Origin: Streptomyces wuyuanensis
Lineage (GTDB): Bacteria > Actinomycetota > Actinomycetes > Streptomycetales > Streptomycetaceae
DNA: 64,000 nucleotides
Direction: 5' to 3'
NCBI RefSeq assembly: GCF_900103455.1
Contig: NZ_FNHI01000001.1
Location: forward strand, 496,001 to 560,000
This document shows, one piece after another, positions 8,839 to 17,298 of the stretch. Under the pieces are notes generated by a model that was given only the letters and a program-made list of their open reading frames with translations, made no database searches and was not told the DNA's origin. A program made the position numbers and the translations under genes. Numbering within the stretch: position 1 is the first letter of the stretch; the number at the start of each line of letters is the position of its first letter.

Positions 8839-8883
8839 CTGAATACGGCTGGAGCCTGAATACGGCTGGAGCCTGAATGCGGC
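8839..8883. repeat. 17-bp tandem repeat, about 2.6 copies
   Basis: The unit CTGAATACGGCTGGAGC is repeated head to tail, with a third partial copy (CTGAATGCGG). It sits between the STAS gene and the HATPase gene, ending ten bases before the kinase stop codon. No function is evident. Confidence 0.8.
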
Positions 8884-8892
8884 GGGCTTTGT

Positions 8893-9333
8893 TCACGCAG
8901 GAGCGTGCGGTGCGAGGGGCAGCAGTACCCGGATCGCCTTTCCCTCGCGCAGCGGGGCGATGTGGACGCGCGTGGCGAGGCGCTGGACGAGTGGCCAGCC
9001 GTAGCCGCCCACGGGGAACGCCTGCCCGTCCGGGCGGAGGCGCACGGTGGGTGCGGCGGGACTGCGGTCCCGCACCGTGATTACCAGCCCTTCGGCGGTC
9101 ACCCGTGCCGTGAAGCCGGTGACGCCGCCACCGTGCCGGATCGCGTTGGTCACCAGCTCAGAGGTGACCAGGAGGGCGTCCGTCAGCATCACTGCCGGAG
9201 GCCGGTGTTGGGGCGCGCCCCGGAAATGGTCCTCCAGCAGCCGCTCGACCCGGTCGCGGGCGGCGGCCGCGCTCGTCGGCACCGACGGCGACGAAGGCTG
9301 GTGCTGCGCCCCGGTCATTTCGCCTGACAGCAT
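8893..9333 (-). CDS. HATPase-type serine kinase / anti-sigma regulatory protein
   Basis: A small RsbW/SpoIIAB-like ATP-binding protein of about 146 residues. It shows the N-box TSELVTNAIRHGG, the G1-like DRSPAAP and a G2-like GGYGWPLVQRLA. Such proteins bind sigma factors or phosphorylate STAS partners, and one (8271-8657) is next door. The ATG at 9333 follows GGGGGTGAAC; a second ATG at 9318 (MTGAQ) is also possible. The N-terminus MLSGEMTG resembles that of the paralogue at 10378-10801 (MSADEMTG), suggesting a duplication. Confidence 0.88.
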   Translation of the reverse strand: MLSGEMTGAQHQPSSPSVPTSAAAARDRVERLLEDHFRGAPQHRPPAVMLTDALLVTSELVTNAIRHGGGVTGFTARVTAEGLVITVRDRSPAAPTVRLRPDGQAFPVGGYGWPLVQRLATRVHIAPLREGKAIRVLLPLAPHAPA

Positions 9334-9585
9334 GTTCACCCCCGCGCAATTCTCGTTCCGCGAACGCCGCTTACCCAGAAGGATGCCTTCTTCACCCACC
9401 CGCCGAAGGGTGATCGCGTGGTGTGGTCGGCCTCGGGCCGTTCCCCGAGGCCGGGTTGCCTGTCCGCCGGGCGCCGTGCCGCCCCGAACGGAACGGCGCG
9501 GCCCCTGGCCCGGGGACGCGCCGCTCCCGGCCGTCGGCCGTACGAACGGCCCGCGGGGAGGCGCCGACCCCGCGGTGTGCGGATC

Positions 9586-10128
9586 TCACGGGTGGAGCGT
9601 CGCCGAGCGCTGCGGCGGGACCCGCCTGCCGGGCACCGCTGCCTTCCGCTGCGAGACCGGAGCGACGTCGGGAACGCGCGGAGGGGCGGCCACCAGTTCC
9701 CGGAGCAGCGCACGGCCGGCCAGCATGGCCTGTCGCAGGCTCTCCACGTCGGCGTTGCCCGCGGCGGCCTGTTCGGCTGCCGCGTGCAGCCCCGGGGCCG
9801 CCTCGGCGTGGCCGGGGAAGAGCGCCTTCAGGGCGTGCGCCCGGACTTCGGGCGAGGCGGTCGGGAGTCCGCGCGCCGTGGCCACCGTGTCCAGCAGATC
9901 ACGGGCCCCGGCGGTCGCCTCGCCGGGCGACTCCACGAACCGGCCGGAGATCACGGCCCATTGGGCGAGGTACTGCTCGGCCTCGCTCCGGCTCATGGGC
10001 TTCAGCCGCGGCCGGGCGAGCCGGCGACGGAAGCGCCCGGGGTGTGTGCGCCGCACGGGCCGTGCCATGACGAGTGCGAGGATCATGGCGGCGGCCACCC
10101 CGAGGATGGCAAGCGCACTGATCGACAT
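9586..10128 (-). CDS. Membrane-anchored protein of unknown function
   Basis: A 180-residue protein with one N-terminal hydrophobic helix (LAILGVAAAMILALVMA, residues 5-21), followed by an arginine-rich stretch and a soluble domain containing QYLAQWAVISGRFVESPGEA and DLLDTVATARGLPTASPEV. This layout and the RFVESPGEA-type helix resemble actinobacterial secreted proteins described only as hypothetical. It probably faces outward or is periplasmic-like. It lies between two HATPase kinase genes on the same strand. I cannot assign a function. Confidence 0.7.
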   Translation of the reverse strand: MSISALAILGVAAAMILALVMARPVRRTHPGRFRRRLARPRLKPMSRSEAEQYLAQWAVISGRFVESPGEATAGARDLLDTVATARGLPTASPEVRAHALKALFPGHAEAAPGLHAAAEQAAAGNADVESLRQAMLAGRALLRELVAAPPRVPDVAPVSQRKAAVPGRRVPPQRSATLHP

Positions 10129-10140
10129 GACTTCCTCCTC

Positions 10141-10178
10141 TACGGTGGACGTTCGTCCTTACGGTGGACCTTCGTCGA
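10141..10178. repeat. 19-bp imperfect tandem repeat upstream of the membrane-protein gene
   Basis: TACGGTGGACGTTCGTCCT is followed directly by a second copy, TACGGTGGACCTTCGTCGA. It starts 13 bases upstream of the start codon at 10128, so it lies in the leader or promoter and could be a tandem operator. Confidence 0.6.
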
Positions 10179-10377
10179 TTTCGTCTCTCTCGGTGATTGT
10201 GTGCTACTGAGCGTTACCGTCGTCGCTTCGGGTAAACCTCCGCTCCACGAAGGGTGTTCGGAGCGGAGGATTCGACGAGCGCCCGGAAGGGCGGCGGAGC
10301 GGCCGGGGCCCGGACGGCTGCGCGCAAGGCCGTCGGGACGCGGCCGGGTGCGGCTCACGCCCGGCGGTACGGGTGCC

Positions 10378-10801
10378 TCAGGCCAGGGAGATCAGGACGC
10401 TGACGCGCTTTCCCCCGTCGGCCTCGCGGGTGATCGTGACGCTTCGCGCGAGTCTGCGGATCACCCGCCAGCCGTGGCCCCCGACGCGCAGCCTGCCGCT
10501 GCCGTCCCGGGGGGGAGGCGAGTTCGGGGAGGCGGTCGCTGCGATCGCCGACGCTCACCCGGCAGCCGTCGTCGGTCATCTCCACGTCGAAGCTCGTCAT
10601 GCCCCCGCCGTGCCGCAGCGCGTTGGTCACGAGCTCGGACGTCACGAGTACGGCATCGCCGACCACCTTGGTGTCGGGGACGCCACGGGCCGGCATCAGC
10701 CACTCCCGCAGCAGCGCCTCCACCTTGGTCCGCGCCTGGGAAGGGGTGCGCGGCACCGCGGATTCCGGACGGGTCGTCCCGGTCATCTCGTCAGCAGACA
10801 T
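10378..10801 (-). pseudogene. HATPase anti-sigma kinase, frameshifted at a seven-base homopolymer
   Basis: The N-terminal part (MSADEMTGTTRPES, then TSELVTNALRHGGGMTSFDVE) is an RsbW-like kinase with its N-box. After DRSDRLPELAS the frame runs into a run of seven G on the plus strand (about 10509-10515). The expected continuation LRVGGHGWRVIRRLARSV and the ending GGKRVSVLISLA with a stop at 10378 are in the next frame. With six bases in the run the protein would be intact at about 141 residues. As sequenced, translation ends at 10355 with a nonsense tail lacking the ATP-lid motif. A homopolymer sequencing error, a real lesion or slippage are all possible. GGTGGAG precedes the ATG at 10801. 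Confidence 0.7.
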
Positions 10802-11179
10802 CCTCCACCGCTCCTTGCGTACGCGACGACACGTACGTGTTGTTCGTCTGACCGCCGGCGCACACGGCAAACCTCCGCCGAGGCCCCTGCCCGGGCGGTC
10901 CCGGGCGGTCGCGGCCGCGCCCCGGGACATCCCCGCCCGCGTCCTCGGCCGGAGCCGCGAAGCCCGCGCCGGGAGGTGGGGAGAACGGCTGCGGAGCCGG
11001 TAGAGAGGGGTCACGGGCCGGTGGAGGGCCGTCACGGAGGACGGTGCGTGCCGGCGCGGCCCAGGATCGGAACCGGACGCGCATCCGCCGGGCCTCCCCG
11101 AGCGGAAGGATCCCGCAGGGGGCAAGGTGGCAGGGGGAACGGCGAGGAGACGTCCATCCCGCGGCAATCGGAGGTTTGC
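10802..11179. other. Intergenic region with a short palindrome, divergent promoters
   Basis: This 378-base gap separates the frameshifted kinase gene (leftward) from the SDR gene (rightward), so it must hold both promoters. The only distinct element I see is a 12-base perfect palindrome ACACGTACGTGT at 10829-10840 with partly symmetrical flanks, 28 bases upstream of the kinase start: a possible operator. A GGAGG ribosome binding site for the SDR gene lies at 11170-11174. No further gene is visible. Confidence 0.5.
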
Positions 11180-12745
11180 ATGAGCGGACAGGGCAACGGC
11201 CGGGACACCGAGGGCCTGCGCTGTCTCGTGACCGGTGCGACCGGGTACATCGGCGGGCGGCTGGTGCCCGAACTGCTGGACGCCGGATTCCGGGTCCGCT
11301 GCATGGCCCGCTCGCCGGAGAAGCTGCGCGACCACCCCTGGGCGGGGCGGGCGGAGATCGTACGCGGCGACGTCACCGACCCGGACTCGCTCGACGACGC
11401 GCTGCGCGATGTCGACGTCGCCTACTACCTCGTGCACGGGCTGCGCTCCGGGGCGTCCTTCGAGGAGGCCGACCGCAAGGCGGCCCGGACGTTCGCCGCG
11501 CGGGCGGCCGAGGCGGGCGTGGGGCGCATCGTCTACCTGGGCGGGCTGACCCCGGCGGAGGTGCCCGGCCGTGAGCTCTCGCCGCATCTGCGCTCCCGCG
11601 CCGAGGTGGGCGAGATCTTCCTCCGGGCTCCCGTGCCGGCGACGGTGCTGCGCGCCGCGGTCGTGATCGGCTCCGGCTCCGCCTCGTTCGAGATGCTGCG
11701 GTACCTCACCGAGCGGCTGCCCGTCATGGTCACCCCGAGCTGGGTGAACACCCGCGTCCAGCCGATCGCCGTCCGCGACGTGCTGCGCTATCTGGTGGGC
11801 AGCGCCCGGATGCCCGAGGACGTGAACCGGTCCTTCGACATCGGCGGGCCGGACGTGATGACGTACGAGAGGATGATGCGGCGCTACGCCGAGGTGGCCG
11901 GTCTGCCGCGACGCCTCATCCTGGGCGTCCCGATGCTCACGCCCAGGCTGTCCAGCCTGTGGATCGGCCTGGTCACCCCGGTGCCGCCCGCCCTCGCCCG
12001 CCCGCTGGCCGAATCGCTGCGCCACGAGGTGGTCTGCCGCGAGCACGACATCGTCCGCCACGTGCCGGACCCGCCCGGCGCTCCGATCGGCTTCGACCGG
12101 GCCCTGGAGCTGGCACTCCAGCGAGTGCGCGACGCCCAGGTCACCACCCGCTGGTCATCGGCGGCGCCGTCCGGGGCGCCGAGCGATCCGCTGCCGACGG
12201 ATCCCGACTGGGCGGGAGGCAGCCTCTACACCGACCGGCGCGCGCTCGACGTCGACGCCTCGCCGCAGGCACTGTGGCGGGTCATCGAGGGGATCGGCGG
12301 CGACAACGGCTGGTACTCCTTCCCGCTCGCCTGGGCGGTACGGGGCTGGCTCGACCGGCTCGTCGGCGGCGTGGGGCTCCGCCGCGGCCGCCGGGACGCC
12401 GCTCGGCTGCGGGTGGGCGACTCGCTGGACTTCTGGCGGGTCGAGGAGATCGAACCGGGCCGGATGCTGCGGCTGCGGGCCGAGATGCGGCTGCCGGGCC
12501 TCGCATGGCTGGAGATGCACGCCGAACCCGGCGAGCGGGGCCGCAGCCGCTACCGGCAGCGGGCCCTGTTCCATCCGCGCGGACTGCTCGGTCACGTCTA
12601 CTGGTGGTCCGTCTCCCCCTTCCACGCCGTCGTGTTCGGCGGAATGGCCCGCAACATCGCCCGGGCCGCCGCGAAGGCCGGTACGACGGGGCCGGGCGAC
12701 CCCGAGCCCGTGTCCGAGAGCACGCCGTCCGCCCGTGCCCGTTGA
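11180..12745 (+). CDS. SDR/NAD(P)-binding epimerase-like protein with C-terminal SRPBCC/DUF2867 domain
   Basis: A 521-residue two-domain protein. The N-terminal part is an extended/atypical SDR with the nucleotide-binding motif VTGATGYIGGRLVPEL (about residues 15-30) and a YYLVHGL block. The C-terminal part (about residues 345-500, DWAGGSLYTDRRALDVDASP onward) matches the SRPBCC-like DUF2867 fold that follows such SDR domains. It is probably an oxidoreductase acting on a hydrophobic ligand. The ATG follows GGAGG by five bases. It precedes the photolyase and LitR genes, a position where light-cluster oxidoreductases occur; membership of that cluster is inferred. Its stop codon lies within a 29-base tandem repeat. 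Confidence 0.85.
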   Translation: MSGQGNGRDTEGLRCLVTGATGYIGGRLVPELLDAGFRVRCMARSPEKLRDHPWAGRAEIVRGDVTDPDSLDDALRDVDVAYYLVHGLRSGASFEEADRKAARTFAARAAEAGVGRIVYLGGLTPAEVPGRELSPHLRSRAEVGEIFLRAPVPATVLRAAVVIGSGSASFEMLRYLTERLPVMVTPSWVNTRVQPIAVRDVLRYLVGSARMPEDVNRSFDIGGPDVMTYERMMRRYAEVAGLPRRLILGVPMLTPRLSSLWIGLVTPVPPALARPLAESLRHEVVCREHDIVRHVPDPPGAPIGFDRALELALQRVRDAQVTTRWSSAAPSGAPSDPLPTDPDWAGGSLYTDRRALDVDASPQALWRVIEGIGGDNGWYSFPLAWAVRGWLDRLVGGVGLRRGRRDAARLRVGDSLDFWRVEEIEPGRMLRLRAEMRLPGLAWLEMHAEPGERGRSRYRQRALFHPRGLLGHVYWWSVSPFHAVVFGGMARNIARAAAKAGTTGPGDPEPVSESTPSARAR

Positions 12746-12812
12746 CCGCCCGCCTGTGTGCCCGTGCCCGTTGACCGCCCGCCTCTGTGTCCGTGCCCGT
12801 CGACCGGCCGTG
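12735..12812. repeat. 29-bp tandem repeat, about 2.7 copies, containing a stop codon
   Basis: Units beginning GTGCCCGTTGACCGCCCGCC start at 12735 and 12764, and a diverged unit (GTGCCCGTCGACCGGCC) at 12793, an exact 29-base period. The first unit supplies the TGA stop of the SDR gene; the others lie beyond it. The repeat looks like duplication of the 3' end of the gene. Confidence 0.85.
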
Positions 12813-13074
12813 GGGCCGGTGGGGCGGTGCGGCGCGGAACGGCAGCCGGTGGCGCGCCGGATGCCGTGCATCCGGCAGCCGCACGCCGGCGGAAGAACCG
12901 GACGGGAGCGTCCCGCGGTCCGCGCCGCCCCGGCGAAGGTTCCCCGGCCGGCCGGACCGCACGACCTCCCGCGGTCCGCACCCGCCCCCACCGGCAGAGC
13001 CGGACGCCCCCCGGACGGCCGGTCCGCACGGACCGTCCCGCACCGGACCATCCGCCGGCCTGCCCTGGAGTCCC
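12813..13074. other. Spacer between SDR gene and photolyase gene
   Basis: With the repeat block upstream of it, this completes a 329-base gene-free stretch. It is GC-rich without a clear hairpin, promoter box or small ORF that I can support. A photolyase promoter is expected here, but no consensus is recognisable. Confidence 0.4.
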
Positions 13075-14460
13075 ATGAACACCACAGTCGTCCTGTTCAC
13101 CTCGGACCTGCGTCTGCACGACCATCCGCCGCTGCGCGCCGCGCTGGGGGCGGCGGACCGGGTGGTGCCCCTGTTCGTACGGGACGACGGCATCGACGCC
13201 GCGGGCTTCGCGTGTCCCAACCGCCGCGCGTTCCTCGCCGACTGCCTGACCGACCTCGACGAAGGACTGCGCGACCGGGGCGGCCGGCTCGTCGTCCGCT
13301 CCGGCGACGTCGTCGAGGGGGTCCGTGCGGTCGCACACGAGGCGGACGCCGAGGAGGTGCACATGGCGGCCGGTGTCAGCGGTTACGCCCACGCCCGCGA
13401 GGAACGGCTGCGCACCGCCCTGGAGAAGGACGGCCGCGCGCTGCGCGTCCACGACGCCGTCGTCACCGCGCTCGCCCCCGGTGCGGTCGTCCCGTCCGGC
13501 GGGGACCACTTCGCCGTGTTCACGCCGTACCACCGGCGCTGGTCGCAGCAGGAGATCCGGGGTGTGCTCGCGGCGCCGCGCACGGTCCTGGTGCCCGACG
13601 GCATCCGCTCCGAGCCGGTGCCCTCCCGGGCGGAAGCGGAGAAGGCCGGGGGAGTGTCGGAAGGGCTCGCCGCCGGTGGTGAACGGGAGGCACGCAGGCG
13701 GCTGACCGCCTGGACGCGCGGCGGACTCGCCCACTACGACGAGCGGCACGACGACCTCGCCGGGGACGCGACCTCCCGGCTCTCGCCCCATCTGCACTTC
13801 GGCACCCTCTCCCCGGCCGAGGCCGTCCACCGGGCCCGGGCGGTGGGTGGACCGGGCGCCGAGGCCTTCGTACGGCAGGTGTGCTGGCGCGACTTCCACC
13901 ACCAGGTGCTCGCCGCCCGCCAGGATGCGGCCGCCGCCGACTACCGGCCCCGGCACGACCGCTGGCGCCCGGAGACGGAGGCCCTGGCCGACATCGAGGC
14001 GTGGAAGGCCGGCCGCACCGGCTATCCCGTCGTGGATGCCGCGATGCGGCAGCTCCGGCACGAGGGATGGATGCACAACCGCGGCCGGCTGCTCGCCGCG
14101 AGCTTCCTCACCAAGACGCTGTACGTCGACTGGCGCGTCGGCGCCCGGTACTTCCTGGAACTGCTGGTCGACGGCGACCTCGCGAACAACCAGCTCAACT
14201 GGCAGTGGGTGGCGGGCACCGGCACGGACACCCGGCCGAACCGGGTGCTCAACCCCGTACGCCAGGCCCACCGCTACGACCCCGACGGCACCTATGTGCG
14301 GCGCTGGGTGCCGGAACTGGAGGAGGTCGGCGGATCCGCCGTGCACGAGCCGTGGAAGCTCCCCGACGACGACCGGGCGAGGCTGGACTACCCCGGCCCC
14401 ATCGTGGAGCTCGGCGAAGGACTGGCGCGGTTCAAGGAGGGACGCGGCACCGCCGGCTGA
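13075..14460 (+). CDS. phr: Deoxyribodipyrimidine photolyase (class I CPD photolyase)
   Basis: A 461-residue flavoprotein that repairs cyclobutane pyrimidine dimers using blue light. It has the N-terminal antenna domain (VVLFTSDLRLHDHPPLRAAL), then the FAD-binding helical domain with SRLSPHLHFGTLSPAEAV, CWRDFHHQVLAAR, MHNRGRLLAASFLTKTLYVDW and NNQLNWQWVAGTGTDTRPNR. These are the photolyase FAD and dimer-binding motifs. The length is typical. The ATG at 13075 begins the antenna domain directly. It precedes litR and an iron-sulfur photolyase/cryptochrome, which fits a light-induced gene set. Confidence 0.95.
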   Translation: MNTTVVLFTSDLRLHDHPPLRAALGAADRVVPLFVRDDGIDAAGFACPNRRAFLADCLTDLDEGLRDRGGRLVVRSGDVVEGVRAVAHEADAEEVHMAAGVSGYAHAREERLRTALEKDGRALRVHDAVVTALAPGAVVPSGGDHFAVFTPYHRRWSQQEIRGVLAAPRTVLVPDGIRSEPVPSRAEAEKAGGVSEGLAAGGEREARRRLTAWTRGGLAHYDERHDDLAGDATSRLSPHLHFGTLSPAEAVHRARAVGGPGAEAFVRQVCWRDFHHQVLAARQDAAAADYRPRHDRWRPETEALADIEAWKAGRTGYPVVDAAMRQLRHEGWMHNRGRLLAASFLTKTLYVDWRVGARYFLELLVDGDLANNQLNWQWVAGTGTDTRPNRVLNPVRQAHRYDPDGTYVRRWVPELEEVGGSAVHEPWKLPDDDRARLDYPGPIVELGEGLARFKEGRGTAG

Positions 14461-14667
14461 CCGTGGGCTCGGGCGCCCTCGGGAGCCGGGGCAGGGACCG
14501 CGCCCGATCGGGGCCCCGCACCCGGCCCGGGACCGGCACCGCGCCGGGGACCCGCGCCGGATCGCTCCCGGGGCCCGCGCCGGAGCCCTTGTGCGGACCG
14601 TCGGCGAGACACCGAGGACACGCCGGAGGCCACGCCCTGGACACGACCGACGAACGGAGGAAGGAAG

Positions 14668-15768
14668 GTGACGGCGATGAGGACGCCCCGCGGAACGCGC
14701 TCCGACGCGATCGTCCCGGGCGCCGGGCCGGGCCGACCCACCGTCGGCACCCGGCGCCGTACCATGGGCGGGGTGAAGGCCGACAGCCGCCCGGAAGGCC
14801 CGGCAGAGGACGGCGTCACCGCCGCGCTCAGCACCGGCGCGGTCGCACGCCGGCTCGGTGTCGCGCCCACGACCCTCCGGTCCTGGGAACGGCGCTACGC
14901 GATCGGTCCCGCCACCCGCGAGGACGGCAGACACCGCCGCTGGACCCCCGAGGACATCTCCCGGCTCGAGGAGATGTGCCGGCTCACCGCCCAGGGCGTC
15001 CCGCCCGCCGAAGCCGCGCGAGCGGCGATGACCGCTCCCGCGGCGACGCCGGGCAGCGGGCCGGCCGGGCGGAACGGGCAGGAGGCGGCGTCCTCCTCCC
15101 GTGCGCCCGGCGGGCCCAACGCCCTGCCCCTCGGGGACGTACGGCAGGAATGCCGCGGGCTGGCGCGCGCCGCCGTCCGCCTCGACGCCCCCGCCGTCGA
15201 CGCCCTGCTCGACGCCGTGCTGGCCGAGCACGGTCTCGTCACCGCCTGGGAAGAGGTCATCGCCCCGACCCTGCACGCCGTGGGGCGCAAATGGGCGACG
15301 TCCGGCGAGCGTTACGTCGAGGTCGAGCACCTGCTGTCCTGGCACGTCTCGTCGGCGCTGCGCCGGGTGCGGTACGCGGCGGAGCGGTCCGACGTGCCGC
15401 CGGTACTGCTCGCGTGCGTCCCGGGCGAGCAGCACAGCCTTCCCGTCGAGGCCCTCGCCGCCGCGCTCGGCGAACGCGGCCTGCCCGCGCGGATGTTCGG
15501 ACCCGCGCTGCCCGCAGAGGCGCTCCACGATGCCGTACGGCGACTCGGCCCGGCCGCCGTGGTGCTCTGGGCCCAGTCCCGGTCGACCGCCGACCGTTCG
15601 CTGGTGCAGAAGGTCTCCGGCATCCACTGGGGAGTGAAGGGCGCGCGGAAGCGCACGTCGGTCCTCGTCGCCGGACCCGGCTGGGCGGGCGGTGCGTACC
15701 CGGGCGCCCTGAGACTGCACGGCCTGGGCTCCGCGGTGGACGTCGTCGAGGCCCTGTTCCCGCGCTGA
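14668..15768 (+). CDS. litR: LitR-type MerR regulator with B12-binding light-sensing domain
   Basis: A photoreceptor-repressor of the CarH/LitR class: adenosylcobalamin bound in the dark promotes DNA binding, and light breaks the Co-C bond. The MerR HTH spans about residues 55-115. The cap-helix motif has W209 and E220-H221, with ten residues between (CarH has nine). The cobalt-ligand motif is GEQHSLP with His256; the usual glycine of the H-x-x-G motif is proline here (P259). The GTG at 14668 follows GGAGGAAGGAAG; an ATG three codons later is possible. LitR proteins control crt and photolyase genes in Streptomyces, matching both flanks. Confidence 0.9.
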   Translation: MTAMRTPRGTRSDAIVPGAGPGRPTVGTRRRTMGGVKADSRPEGPAEDGVTAALSTGAVARRLGVAPTTLRSWERRYAIGPATREDGRHRRWTPEDISRLEEMCRLTAQGVPPAEAARAAMTAPAATPGSGPAGRNGQEAASSSRAPGGPNALPLGDVRQECRGLARAAVRLDAPAVDALLDAVLAEHGLVTAWEEVIAPTLHAVGRKWATSGERYVEVEHLLSWHVSSALRRVRYAAERSDVPPVLLACVPGEQHSLPVEALAAALGERGLPARMFGPALPAEALHDAVRRLGPAAVVLWAQSRSTADRSLVQKVSGIHWGVKGARKRTSVLVAGPGWAGGAYPGALRLHGLGSAVDVVEALFPR

Positions 15769-15780
15769 CCAGGAGGGCCC

Positions 15781-17298
15781 ATGTCCCGCCGCAAGCCCCG
15801 TACGCATCTGATCTTCGGGGACCAGCTCGGCCCCCGCTTCACCGAGCCGGGCGCGGACGGACCCGACGAGGACGCGCCGATCGTCATGATCGAGTCCCGC
15901 GCCGTGTTCCGAAGGAGGAGCTTCCACCGCGCGAAGGCCCATCTCGTGCTCTCGGCGATGCGCCACCGCGCCGCCGAACTCGGCGACCGGGTCCGGTACG
16001 TGAAGGCGGACACGTACCGGGAAGGGCTGGCCCGCACCAAGGGCACGACCCGTACGACGGTCCGGCACCCGACCTCGCACGCGGCGGCCCGGTTCGTCGC
16101 CGGGCTGCCGGACGCCGACGTGCTGCCCGCGCGCGGCTTCCTCGTGCCCCGCGAGGACTTCGCCGCCTGGGCGGCGGAACGGCGGGGCGGGGCCCTGCGG
16201 CTGGAGGACTTCTACCGGTGGGTGCGCCGGAGCCACGACCTGCTGATGGACGGCGGCGAACCGGCGGGCGGCCGCTGGAACTTCGACCGCGACAACCGCG
16301 AACCGCCCCCGAAGGGCCGCCCGACGCTCGGCGCGCCGCCGCCGTGGACGGCACGGGAGGACGGGATCGACGAGGAGCTACGGCGCGATCTGGACGCCTG
16401 GGAACGCGCCGGCGACGTCTCCTTCACCGGCCGCGACGGCCCCCGGCTCTTCCCCGCCTCCCGTGCCGAGGCCCTGGCCGCCCTCGACCGTTTCGCCGAG
16501 CACCGGCTGGCCGGCTTCGGCCGGTACGAGGACGCCGTACTCGCCGGCGACCCCCCGATGAGCCACAGCATGCTGTCCGCGCCGCTCAACCTGGGGCTCC
16601 TCGATCCCGCGGAGTGTGTGGAACGCGCCGAACTGGCCTGGCGCGGGGGCGGGGTGCCGGTGGCCTCGGCCGAGGGGTTCGTACGCCAGATCGCCGGCTG
16701 GCGCGAGTACGTCTGGCACCTCTACTGGCACTTCGGCGAGGACTACCGGCGCCGCAACGTGCTGCGCCACCGGAGGTCGCTGCCGGACTGGTTCGCGGCC
16801 CTGGACGCGGACGCGGTCGCCGCCCGCTGCCTGTCCACGGTGCTCGCCCAGGTCAGGGACACCGGGTGGACCCACCACATCCCGCGGCTGATGATCCTCG
16901 GCAGCCGAGCCCTGCAGGACGGCTGGGACCCGGCGCAGGTCACCGACTGGTTCCACCGCAACTTCGTCGACGGCTACGACTGGGTGATGCTGCCCAACGT
17001 CGTCGGCATGTCCCAGTACGCCGACGGCGGGCTCATGACCACCAAGCCGTACACCTCGGGCGGCGCCTACATCAACCGGATGAGCGACCTCTGCGGCGGG
17101 TGCCCCTACCGGCCCGCCGAGCGCGTCGGCGACCGGGCCTGCCCGTACACCGCGGGCTACTGGGCCTTCCTCCACCGGCACCGGGAGCGGCTGTCGCACA
17201 ACCACCGCATGGCGCGGCCCGTCGCCGGCCTCGACCGACTCACCGATCTCCCCGAACTGCTGGAGCAGGTGCGCCGACAGGGGCGGTCGGCGCCCTGA
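15781..17298 (+). CDS. Iron-sulfur bacterial cryptochrome/photolyase (FeS-BCP, CryPro class)
   Basis: A 505-residue protein of the photolyase-related COG3046 group, which repairs (6-4) photoproducts or acts in light signalling. It has an N-terminal antenna domain (THLIFGDQLGPRF) and a C-terminal FAD domain (YVWHLYWHFGEDYRR, LPNVVGMSQYADGGLMTTKPY). Cysteines lie at residues 350, 438, 441 and 454 (CLSTV, CGGCPYRP, ACPY), the spacing known for the 4Fe-4S ligands of Agrobacterium PhrB. All ligands are therefore present. It follows litR after 12 bases, so the two are probably co-transcribed and light-controlled. Confidence 0.93.
   Translation: MSRRKPRTHLIFGDQLGPRFTEPGADGPDEDAPIVMIESRAVFRRRSFHRAKAHLVLSAMRHRAAELGDRVRYVKADTYREGLARTKGTTRTTVRHPTSHAAARFVAGLPDADVLPARGFLVPREDFAAWAAERRGGALRLEDFYRWVRRSHDLLMDGGEPAGGRWNFDRDNREPPPKGRPTLGAPPPWTAREDGIDEELRRDLDAWERAGDVSFTGRDGPRLFPASRAEALAALDRFAEHRLAGFGRYEDAVLAGDPPMSHSMLSAPLNLGLLDPAECVERAELAWRGGGVPVASAEGFVRQIAGWREYVWHLYWHFGEDYRRRNVLRHRRSLPDWFAALDADAVAARCLSTVLAQVRDTGWTHHIPRLMILGSRALQDGWDPAQVTDWFHRNFVDGYDWVMLPNVVGMSQYADGGLMTTKPYTSGGAYINRMSDLCGGCPYRPAERVGDRACPYTAGYWAFLHRHRERLSHNHRMARPVAGLDRLTDLPELLEQVRRQGRSAP

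Noticed and set aside
12735..12812. CRISPR-like array
   Set aside because: The 29-base units are head-to-tail without spacers and there are no cas genes.
14461..14667. Cobalamin riboswitch upstream of litR
   Set aside because: I looked for the B12-box and a structured leader before litR and saw neither; the gap is only 207 bases and uniformly GC-rich.
12598..16236. A minus-strand open frame of about 1,200 codons opposite the photolyase, LitR and cryptochrome genes
   Set aside because: It is the antisense shadow of three clear genes; its translation is low-complexity and matches no family, as expected at this GC content.
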